A stretch of DNA of 38,477 nucleotides from a virus: IMG/VR virus record IMGVR_UViG_3300001815_000002, positions 1-38,477 of that record. One strand, 5' to 3'. Below are positions 20,568 through 27,414 of the stretch, piece after piece. Within the stretch, counting starts at the first letter, position 1. The number at the start of each line of letters is the position of its first letter. The position numbers and the translations under genes were made by a program. Under the pieces are notes generated by a model. The model saw nothing but the letters and a program-made list of their open reading frames with translations, searched no databases and was not told the origin of the DNA.

Positions 20568-20830
20568 GCGAGTACGACAACACCAATTCCGGTGCCATGT
20601 TCAAGAACGACCGGAAAAAGACCGAGCGCCACCCGGATCGTCAAGGGCAGGCAGACATCATGTGCCCCGAGTGCGGGGCCGTCACGCCCTTTTGGGTATC
20701 AGGCTGGTTGAAGAAGGCCAAGCGCACCGGGCAACAGTTCCTCTCTTTGGCATTCACTCCCAAGGATAGCCCGGCCCTGCAGAACGATCAGCAGGATGAT
20801 AACTTCGATGACGGGGATATCCCGTTTTGA
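20564..20830 (+). CDS. Small Zn-type protein with SSB-like DDGDIPF tail, 88 aa
   Basis: Starts at ATG 20564 in an ATGA overlap. The N-terminus YDNTNSGAMFKNDRKKTERH matches a widespread short phage/bacterial protein pattern (Y-D-N-T-N-x-G-x-x-F-K-N-D). A CPEC motif (Cys34, Cys37) may bind zinc. The C-terminus is NFDDGDIPF, a near copy of the bacterial SSB tail (DDDIPF) that recruits replication proteins. It lies directly before the polymerase, whose TTG start overlaps its stop. It probably acts as a small replication-fork adaptor (inference). Confidence 0.75.
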   Translation: MSEYDNTNSGAMFKNDRKKTERHPDRQGQADIMCPECGAVTPFWVSGWLKKAKRTGQQFLSLAFTPKDSPALQNDQQDDNFDDGDIPF

Positions 20831-22665
20831 TCGACCTGACGCGCTATCATGCAGTGGCTATCGATACCGAAACCACCGGGTTGCGCTGGCCCAAGGACGA
20901 AATGTTTGGGTTCAGCGTGACGGTGCCGGGATGGTCCGAGTATTACGATATTCGCGAGCGCCCCGACGCTCTCCTTTGGTTGCAGGATCAGGCCCGCAAA
21001 TTCAAAGGGACGTGGATTCTGTTCAACGCCACCTTCGACATCAAGATGCTGCACTCCAAGGGGGTGTACATCCCAATCAACCAAGTAGAGGACACATCAA
21101 TCAATGCTGCTCTTATTGACGAGCATTTGCCTTCTCATTCTCTTGACTTCCTCGGACGAAAATATCTCGGGGCCGAGAAATTAAGCGAGATTTACGACGA
21201 TCTTGCGGCCCTGTTTGGGGGTCTGCCCACCAAGAACGTCCAGATGCCGAACCTGCACCGGGCACCACCGGAGGTTGTTGCTCCGTACGCGATTCAGGAT
21301 ACCGAACTCACCTACGCCCTTTGGGAATGGCAGCAAAAGGAAATCGGTCGCCAAGGGATTGAGCAGATCGTGGATTTCGAGCACCGGGTCCTGCCCTATG
21401 TTCTTAAACAGGAAATGGCGGGCATCCGGGTCGACATCCAGCAGGCACAGAAAGCCCGCGAAGGGCTTCACGTGATCATTGACCGGGAATACAACATCCT
21501 CCGCAAGGAAGTTGGCGGGGATATGAACGTGAACAGCACCCCGCAGATCAAGGCATATTATGACCCGCACCAGAATGCCGATGGAGATTGGGTCCTCAGG
21601 AACGGGCTGATCTGCGGCACCACAGAGAAGGGAAATCCGAGCATCAACAACGACGTCCTGCAGGCGATGCGTGAGAAGGACGTTGTGGCAGACCAGATCA
21701 TCAAGCTCCGGTCCCTGATACGAACAGCGGACACTTTCCTTGGAGGACATATCCTTGGACACGAAATCGATGGAAGGGTCTATCCTACGATCAACCAAGT
21801 TGCCCGAGATACCGGGGGTACCAAGACAGGTCGTTTTTCATATACTGACCCAGCCATGCAGCAAATCCCTAACCGAAACAAGGAAGTGGCAGCGCTGGTC
21901 AAACCCTGCTTTCTGCCGGACCCCGGCCACGTTTGGGTCGACGCTGATCTCAACTCCTTTGAAGTCCGGACATTTGCTCACCTTGTGGCAGCATATAACC
22001 AAACGATTTCAGACGCGTACCGGCAGGACCCTTACACTGATTTCCATAGGTGGGTAGCCGGACTCATGGGGGTCCCAAGGGACCCTCAGCCCAACGGCGG
22101 ACCCAACGCCAAGCAGATAAATCTGTCAATGATTTTCAACTCTGGGAACGGCTCAATTGCCGAGCAGCTTGGGTATCCCACCTTCCCGGATCAGTTCCTT
22201 GGGGATGACGGCAAGATAGTCAAGTACCGCAAGGCTAGCCCAGAGGCTATGAAGGTCATCAACGATTACCATCGCAGGGTACAGGGGGTGAAGACCCTGG
22301 CCGAGCGGTGTAAAAAGAAGGCCCTCAAGCGGGGATATATCAAAACGAAGTACGGACGTAGGCTCCGGTTCCCAAACCACTTGAAGAGCAAAGCCTACAA
22401 GGCATCAGGAATCCTGATCCAGGCGACGGCGGCAGACATTAACAAAGAGAATTGGATGATTGTCGACGACGCCATTGGTGATCGGGGCCGGATGCTTCTA
22501 AACACCCACGACAGCTACAGCATGTCCATAGAAAAGGACGCGTGGAAGGGGGCGTGGAAGGACGTAAAGGCCGCAATTGAAAAGCGGGACTGGATGCGTG
22601 TTCCACTGATTCTTGACTTTAATGGGATGGGCACCAATTGGTGGGAGGCCCTGCAAGGTGAATAA
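20827..22665 (+). CDS. dpoZ: Family A DNA polymerase, probable 2-aminoadenine-type (DpoZ)
   Basis: A 612-residue polymerase with 3'-5' exonuclease. Exo I is D13-x-E15, Exo II ends in D71 (NATFD), and Exo III is Y154-x3-D158. Polymerase motif A is ADLNSFEVR (373-381, D374), motif B is K429-Q-I-N-L-S-M-I-F437, and motif C is H561-D562-S563. Compared with E. coli Pol I, motif C Glu is Ser, O-helix F762 is Leu433, Y766 is Phe437, and the Arg four before K429 is Gly. There is no 5' nuclease domain. The start is TTG 20827, overlapping the previous stop. The nearby PurZ/DatZ/MazZ cassette supports use of dZTP; this is inference from context. Confidence 0.88.
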   Translation: MIDLTRYHAVAIDTETTGLRWPKDEMFGFSVTVPGWSEYYDIRERPDALLWLQDQARKFKGTWILFNATFDIKMLHSKGVYIPINQVEDTSINAALIDEHLPSHSLDFLGRKYLGAEKLSEIYDDLAALFGGLPTKNVQMPNLHRAPPEVVAPYAIQDTELTYALWEWQQKEIGRQGIEQIVDFEHRVLPYVLKQEMAGIRVDIQQAQKAREGLHVIIDREYNILRKEVGGDMNVNSTPQIKAYYDPHQNADGDWVLRNGLICGTTEKGNPSINNDVLQAMREKDVVADQIIKLRSLIRTADTFLGGHILGHEIDGRVYPTINQVARDTGGTKTGRFSYTDPAMQQIPNRNKEVAALVKPCFLPDPGHVWVDADLNSFEVRTFAHLVAAYNQTISDAYRQDPYTDFHRWVAGLMGVPRDPQPNGGPNAKQINLSMIFNSGNGSIAEQLGYPTFPDQFLGDDGKIVKYRKASPEAMKVINDYHRRVQGVKTLAERCKKKALKRGYIKTKYGRRLRFPNHLKSKAYKASGILIQATAADINKENWMIVDDAIGDRGRMLLNTHDSYSMSIEKDAWKGAWKDVKAAIEKRDWMRVPLILDFNGMGTNWWEALQGE

Positions 22666-24993
22666 ATGGCAGCGATCGACTTATACCGTATCAGCGAAAT
22701 CGATGCGATTGAGGACTGGGACGAGAAGATATTCGCGGCAGCAACCATGTATGCCGAGTATGGTTTCTATGTCGTACCAATCAGGCGCGGCGGGAAGCTT
22801 CTCCCGAGTGACCGACACGGAGTAAACTACTACCACGCAACCAAGAATCCCAAGAGCATCAAGAAGTGGTTCGGTCCCGGAGGTAAATTCGAGGGCTGGA
22901 ACATCGGGATCGCAGCCGGACGGGAAGATGGTTGCTTTATAGTTGATATCGACAACAAGGGCGGCAAGAACGGTAGCGAGGAATTTGCGAAGATTGCGCC
23001 AGCCGGGTACGAATACATCGGCCCCGTTCAACGCACCCCCAGTGGTGGCTTCCATCTATTCTACACATGGATGGACAGCTGCATCAACAGCACCAGCAAG
23101 ATCGCCAATGGAGTAGACACCCGAGGCGGGGAATCTGATATGCCCCGTGGACACGTGGTTGCCTGGCCCTCCATGGTTGGTGATGAACAATACGTATGGA
23201 TCGAAGGTGGTGAAGTCCCGGACCTACCGGACTTCATCCACCGGTACTTTATATCGGACGTGCGTGAAGCTTCCAAGGCCAAAGGTCGTGGAAATGAGCA
23301 TGTAGGAAAGGAAGATAAGGAAGAAAAGCTCAGTGTCGGTCAAATCCGCAAGGTTTTAGAGTGCGTCAACCCGGAAAAAGACCACGACGACTGGTTCCGG
23401 TGTATGGCCGCGATTCACTCTCAGCACCCGAACGACGAAGGCCTGGCTTTGGTGGACGAGTGGAGCAGCCGGGATAAACGGACCGGGCCGGATGGCAAAC
23501 CGATGTACGACCCACGGCTTATCCGCGCCAAATGGAAAAGCTATGACGGGAATAAGGGTGTGCGAATTGCTACCCTCCTGTACTACGCCAAGCAGGATAC
23601 CCCGGATTTCGATCCCAAGACTCTGAAGTTTGAGCCTCCTAACCCGGATAAGCTCGACCAGATCGTGGAGCAGCTGAATAAACACTTTGCCGTGATCCCG
23701 CTGGGGTCGGATGTATTCGTATTGGAGGAAATGGCCGTCCCACCCGAGCTTTCCAGGATTCAGGCCCCATTCCGCATCCTCAAAAAGAATGGTTTCAGAA
23801 GCCTATTGGAAAATCAAACTGAGATTGCGGTGACTGCCGATGGAAGACCCATTAAGAAAACCTATGCTGATATATTCTTGGCCCATGAGAATAGGCGAAC
23901 CTATCCCAGCGGAATGGGACTCTTCCCCAACAAACCTAAGCGCTACATGGGCTATTATAATATGTGGCAGGGCTTCACCACTTCGCCCGATCCCGGAGAT
24001 TGGAGTCTTTTTCGAAGTCACATCCAAGACATAATCTGCTCTGGGGACGAAGACCTGTTTGATTGGGTACTGGACTGGATGGCTGACCTGTACCAAGACC
24101 CGGCCAATCCCAAAGGGTGCGCCCTTGTGATGCACGGCATCGAGGGTTGCGGTAAGGGGACATTTGCTCAATATTTAGGCCAGCCATTTGGGACTCATTT
24201 CAAGCACCTGTTGGACGAAGAGCACTTGATCGGGAGGTTCAATGGACACCTTGCTGATGCAATATTCGTATTTGCGGACGAAATTACTTACGGCGGCAAT
24301 AAGAAGACAGCTGGGAAGCTCAAAGGGATGGTTACCGAGAAGTATCTCGTCTCCGAGCGCAAGGGAGTCGATGCAGTCCAGTTTCACAACTGCGCCCACT
24401 TGGTTGTATCCTCAAACGAAGATTGGTTTATCCCAGCTGGTCCCGACTCAAGACGCTGGTTGGTTCTTGAGGTCGCACCCGATAGAGCCAACGACAAGGA
24501 ATACTTTACCCAGATCAACGACCAAATGAGCAACGGTGGGGTTGAGGCAATGATGCACGACCTTATGGAGCGTGAAGTCACCAATGACCTTCGTAAGGCC
24601 CCGGTGACAAAAGCGCTGCAATATCAAAGGGGCAGGTATGTTGCCGGGGACCCGGTACTATCCTGGATTTCAGGTCAACTTATGATGGGAGGGATTCTTA
24701 TACCGGATATTGATGATCAAGGGGGGTCGAAAGGGTGGCCCGAAATGATTTCAACCTCGGATGCTTATCAACACTGTCGCCAATGGTGCCTTGAAAACAA
24801 AATGCGAACCCCGGCAGATGTTGTGTTTGGTAAGTGCTTGAGAGAGCTAGGATTCGATTCTACCCGGCCCAAGAGGGCTGGGAAGAGAATATACGCGTAC
24901 AAAGTTCCGCCCAAAGCGGAGCTTTTGGAAAAGTTGGCCTCCAAGGGGGTCCACCTTGAAATTGATCTAGAGGACGAAGAACATGAAGATTGA
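22666..24993 (+). CDS. Primase-polymerase with SF3-type helicase
   Basis: A 775-residue multi-domain replication protein starting one base after the polymerase stop. The N-terminal AEP primase-polymerase has D94-x-D96 (FIVDID) and H130 (PSGGFHLFY). A PriCT-2-like linker spans about 225-310. The D5/NrS-1-like SF3 helicase has Walker A GIEGCGKGT (491-499), Walker B VFADEI (535-540), sensor N584 (SSNEDW) and Arg596/597. It should unwind the fork and make primers. Z-genome phages such as S-2L also pair PurZ with a PrimPol. The stop overlaps the purZ start (11 bases). Confidence 0.9.
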   Translation: MAAIDLYRISEIDAIEDWDEKIFAAATMYAEYGFYVVPIRRGGKLLPSDRHGVNYYHATKNPKSIKKWFGPGGKFEGWNIGIAAGREDGCFIVDIDNKGGKNGSEEFAKIAPAGYEYIGPVQRTPSGGFHLFYTWMDSCINSTSKIANGVDTRGGESDMPRGHVVAWPSMVGDEQYVWIEGGEVPDLPDFIHRYFISDVREASKAKGRGNEHVGKEDKEEKLSVGQIRKVLECVNPEKDHDDWFRCMAAIHSQHPNDEGLALVDEWSSRDKRTGPDGKPMYDPRLIRAKWKSYDGNKGVRIATLLYYAKQDTPDFDPKTLKFEPPNPDKLDQIVEQLNKHFAVIPLGSDVFVLEEMAVPPELSRIQAPFRILKKNGFRSLLENQTEIAVTADGRPIKKTYADIFLAHENRRTYPSGMGLFPNKPKRYMGYYNMWQGFTTSPDPGDWSLFRSHIQDIICSGDEDLFDWVLDWMADLYQDPANPKGCALVMHGIEGCGKGTFAQYLGQPFGTHFKHLLDEEHLIGRFNGHLADAIFVFADEITYGGNKKTAGKLKGMVTEKYLVSERKGVDAVQFHNCAHLVVSSNEDWFIPAGPDSRRWLVLEVAPDRANDKEYFTQINDQMSNGGVEAMMHDLMEREVTNDLRKAPVTKALQYQRGRYVAGDPVLSWISGQLMMGGILIPDIDDQGGSKGWPEMISTSDAYQHCRQWCLENKMRTPADVVFGKCLRELGFDSTRPKRAGKRIYAYKVPPKAELLEKLASKGVHLEIDLEDEEHED

Positions 24994-26011
24994 TCTTATC
25001 TTTGATATGCAGTACGGCAGCACCGGGAAGGGACTCCTCGCCGGGTACCTTGGTGAGGTAAACCGACCTGATACGGTCGTGAACTGTAATATGCCGAATG
25101 CGGGGCACACATATATCGATTCCGAAGGGCAGAAGATGATCTTCAAATGCCTGCCGAATTCGATCGTGTCCCCCAACCTCCGCGCGGTTCTCTTGGGGCC
25201 AGGGTCGGTCGTCAATCTTGATCGGTTGAATGACGAGATTCGGGAGGCAAAATCATTTGGTTATTTGCAGCACACCAAAGTATGGATTCACCCCAACGCC
25301 ACGATCCTTAAGGACGAACATCGGGATTTCGAAGCCTCGACCCTTAACTGTATTGCCTCTACTATGCAGGGGTCAATGGCGGCGACCTTCGAGAAGATGG
25401 CCCGAAATCAGGAGAACTCGCCCATCGCCAGAGACAACGACCAATTGGTGGATTGGAAAACGAACGGATGCGCCAGGGTGTGCACCCATGAGGAGTGGAT
25501 GATTGCTGTTGCGAGTGCCAAGGTGGTCGTGGCTGAGGGTTCCCAAGGGTATTCTCTTGGTCTAAATGGGCGGTTCTGGCCTTACTGTACCAGCCGGGAC
25601 TGCGACCCGCTGCGCCTGATGGCCGATATGGGTCTTCCTCGTGTACCGGCGACCATATGGGGCACTCTCCGCACCTACCCGATCCGGGTTGGAAACACTC
25701 CGGGCGGTTACAGCGGCGACATCTATCCCGACCAGAACGAAATCGATTGGTCAGACATTGGTCAGGCCCCCGAGTTCACTACCGTGACCGGGCGGCAGCG
25801 ACGAGTGTTCACGTTCTCCCGCCATCAGCTTGAGGATGCGATGTTCATGACTCGACCTGACAAGCTCTTCCTCAACTTCTGCAATTATATGGACCCAACT
25901 TCTCTCGCTGGTCTGGTAGAGAACATCGAGGAAGTAGCCAATTACTTCAACTCTGATCTCACTCTCATGGGGTATGGACCTACATTCCACGACGTGAAGG
26001 AGTTCAAATGA
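24983..26011 (+). CDS. purZ: PurZ, succino-2-amino-2'-deoxyadenylate synthase
   Basis: A 342-residue PurA-family enzyme. Its P-loop is G12-S-T-G-K-G17, so Ser13 replaces the catalytic Asp13 of bacterial PurA; this change is the recognised PurZ signature. Other conserved parts are NAGHT (39-43), ASTMQGS, WGTLRTYPIRVG and the Asp-binding loop TTVTGRQRR. PurZ condenses dGMP with aspartate using ATP or dATP; host PurB then gives dZMP, and host kinases give dZTP. It is followed by datZ with an ATGA overlap. PurA proper has about 430 residues, and the shorter length here fits phage PurZ. Confidence 0.95.
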   Translation: MKIDLIFDMQYGSTGKGLLAGYLGEVNRPDTVVNCNMPNAGHTYIDSEGQKMIFKCLPNSIVSPNLRAVLLGPGSVVNLDRLNDEIREAKSFGYLQHTKVWIHPNATILKDEHRDFEASTLNCIASTMQGSMAATFEKMARNQENSPIARDNDQLVDWKTNGCARVCTHEEWMIAVASAKVVVAEGSQGYSLGLNGRFWPYCTSRDCDPLRLMADMGLPRVPATIWGTLRTYPIRVGNTPGGYSGDIYPDQNEIDWSDIGQAPEFTTVTGRQRRVFTFSRHQLEDAMFMTRPDKLFLNFCNYMDPTSLAGLVENIEEVANYFNSDLTLMGYGPTFHDVKEFK

Positions 26012-26481
26012 AAATCCAGGACCTGATGCGGATTTCCAGCGTCAAGCGATGGCACATCGTGGCTACCGCCAAGGAGCAAACCTTGGCGGATCACACCTGT
26101 AGGGTGGCCATCCTCGCTTATGAAATAGCAATGAGGCTGGGTTATATACATGAATGGGGTGAAGAGGGGGATATCCTACTTACCGCTTTAACGCACGACA
26201 CCGATGAAATTATGAACGGAGACACCCCAGGTAACACTAAAAATAGCATAGAGGATGAAGTATTACCGAAGACCACAACCGAAATGGTGGTAAAGCTGGC
26301 TGACGTCTTGGAGACGTACTTGTTCATTCAACAGTATCACGTAGACAGGCACGGCAAGCAGGTAGCCCATTGGTGTGCCAAAAGGTGGACCAATCTGATT
26401 TCCCAACTGCCTGATCGTGACAATAAGAAGATGATCGAACTCGAAAACGAGTTGTTCGTCGGGGAGTACACAGACGCCTAG
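26008..26481 (+). CDS. datZ: DatZ, HD-domain dATP triphosphohydrolase
   Basis: A 157-residue HD-domain phosphohydrolase. The likely metal ligands are H29 (ADHTCRVA), H63-D64 (LTHDTDE) and D99 (KLADVLE). R14/W15-H16 near the N-terminus fits the YfbR-like fold. In Z-genome phages, DatZ removes dATP so that the polymerase takes dZTP. Its coupling to purZ (4-base overlap) supports this role over a general nucleotide phosphatase. The length is close to the 175-residue S-2L enzyme. Confidence 0.92.
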   Translation: MKIQDLMRISSVKRWHIVATAKEQTLADHTCRVAILAYEIAMRLGYIHEWGEEGDILLTALTHDTDEIMNGDTPGNTKNSIEDEVLPKTTTEMVVKLADVLETYLFIQQYHVDRHGKQVAHWCAKRWTNLISQLPDRDNKKMIELENELFVGEYTDA

Positions 26482-26494
26482 TAAGCCAGAACAG

Positions 26495-26869
26495 TTGTTC
26501 TGGAGGAACGAACTCCGGTACAACTTGAAGAGAATGGGCCATTGCTGCCGAGTGGAGAGTGGCCCCATCACACCTGGAATCCCAGATGTAAACATCCAAA
26601 TGAGGAACGGGCCGGAGGTATGGATTGAACTCAAGGTAGTGAACCCAAAAGGCAAACTCCACGTTCGTTCCGGACAAAGAGCTTGGCATACTCGGAGACT
26701 CAAGGAAGGAGGAAAGTGTTTTATCCTCACCAAGTGGGAGTACACCTACTTCTTGAATCGTGGAATCACAGACGGCGCCGATCCTAATGACTGGATGGCG
26801 GATTCCGGGATAATATGGACCGGCAGCATCAATTTTGATCAGCTGGAGGAGATACTACGAAATGCGTAA
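26495..26869 (+). CDS. PD-(D/E)XK-type nuclease (VRR-NUC-like), 124 aa
   Basis: Contains G-P-I-T-P-G-I-P-D-V-N and W-I-E-L-K-V-V, the PD and E-x-K motifs of PD-(D/E)XK nucleases, in the short VRR-NUC/Holliday-resolvase-like layout, followed by a GQRAWHTRRLKEGGKCFI block typical of that group. It probably resolves branched DNA, as T7 endonuclease I does. The best start codon is TTG 26495, but the frame is open further up (KPEQLFWRNELR) and no ribosome site is clear. It sits between datZ and mazZ and overlaps mazZ by 8 bases. Confidence 0.82.
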   Translation: MFWRNELRYNLKRMGHCCRVESGPITPGIPDVNIQMRNGPEVWIELKVVNPKGKLHVRSGQRAWHTRRLKEGGKCFILTKWEYTYFLNRGITDGADPNDWMADSGIIWTGSINFDQLEEILRNA

Positions 26870-27191
26870 GAATCAAGGAAAACCTAAGCTTCATAAGGCT
26901 ATGATGATGCCGGAAGCTCTCAAGGCCATGGTCGACGTTATCGAGTTCGGGGAGGAGAAATACACCCCCGCCAGAGAGCGAGGGTGGTTGAATTATAACG
27001 TGGACGACACCATGGACTCATTGCTGAGGCATGTGACGGCCATGATCAACGGGGAATCGCATGACCCGGAATCTGGGCTTCACCATGCTGCACACGCACA
27101 GTTCAACGCCTGCGTGTTGGTGGAGCTTCTCAGCCGGATCGATTCCCCCTCTGGAGATTCTTCCTCTGACTCATTACTCGCAGATTTTTAG
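26862..27191 (+). CDS. mazZ: MazZ-like dGTP/dATP pyrophosphohydrolase
   Basis: A 109-residue protein with the pattern of the dATP/dGTP diphosphohydrolase N-terminal family (DUF5664 type): KPKLH-x6-P-x-A-L, VIEFGEEKY (26-34), RGWLN, SLLRHVTAMINGE (53-65) and DPESGLHHAAHA (68-79). In Z-genome phages, MazZ turns dGTP into dGMP, the PurZ substrate. I placed the start at ATG 26862 (GGAGGA upstream) rather than a TTG at 26835. The Ser/Asp-rich C-terminal tail overlaps the HNH gene on the other strand by 62 bases. Confidence 0.88.
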   Translation: MRKNQGKPKLHKAMMMPEALKAMVDVIEFGEEKYTPARERGWLNYNVDDTMDSLLRHVTAMINGESHDPESGLHHAAHAQFNACVLVELLSRIDSPSGDSSSDSLLADF

Positions 27192-27411
27192 GTGAGTTAC
27201 CACCACCTTTACTCATGGGGCGCTTATGATCGACGTGCTTGCCGTCCCCCCGGCGCACCCGGCCCTGCTTCATGAGCTTTGCACGGGCGGAGTTCCTTTT
27301 GGCGCGGTTCTTACGCTGCTGGGGCTTCGCTTGGTACGTCCGCCCGTGCCTTTTTATTTGTCCAGGGGTTCTGTGAGCCGTAGGGCTTCGCTTTTCTCCA
27401 CCTTCCGCCAT
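27130..27411 (-). CDS. Small HNH-type nuclease
   Basis: A 93-residue, very basic protein. The C-terminal half holds VDHKRPMSKGGGNSPKNLRV followed by a second Asn near RKN, which is the 'DH...GG..N..NL...N' core of HNH nucleases, without zinc-binding cysteines. This short type is frequent at the ends of phage virion operons. It may act in packaging (nicking next to terminase) or as a stand-alone homing-type enzyme. It is the last gene of the leftward arm, with AAGGAG before its ATG. Its 3' end overlaps mazZ antisense. Confidence 0.8.
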   Translation of the reverse strand: MAEGGEKRSPTAHRTPGQIKRHGRTYQAKPQQRKNRAKRNSARAKLMKQGRVRRGDGKHVDHKRPMSKGGGNSPKNLRVMSQRKNLQRGNRSG

Positions 27412-27414
27412 GAT

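Larger units (their letters stand above)
11051..20849 (+). repeat. Nine oriented copies of GCGCTATCA
   Basis: Exact 9-mers start at 11051, 11667, 12132, 13105, 13728, 14687, 15637, 17481 and 20841. All are on the plus strand and all lie in the rightward arm. I found none on the other strand or in the late arm. Some are non-coding (11051, 12132), some overlap start codons (13105, 13728) and some are inside genes in different reading frames. Coding constraint therefore does not explain them. Six of nine have a preceding C. There is no matching -35 element, so they are not ordinary sigma70 promoters. Confidence 0.8.
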
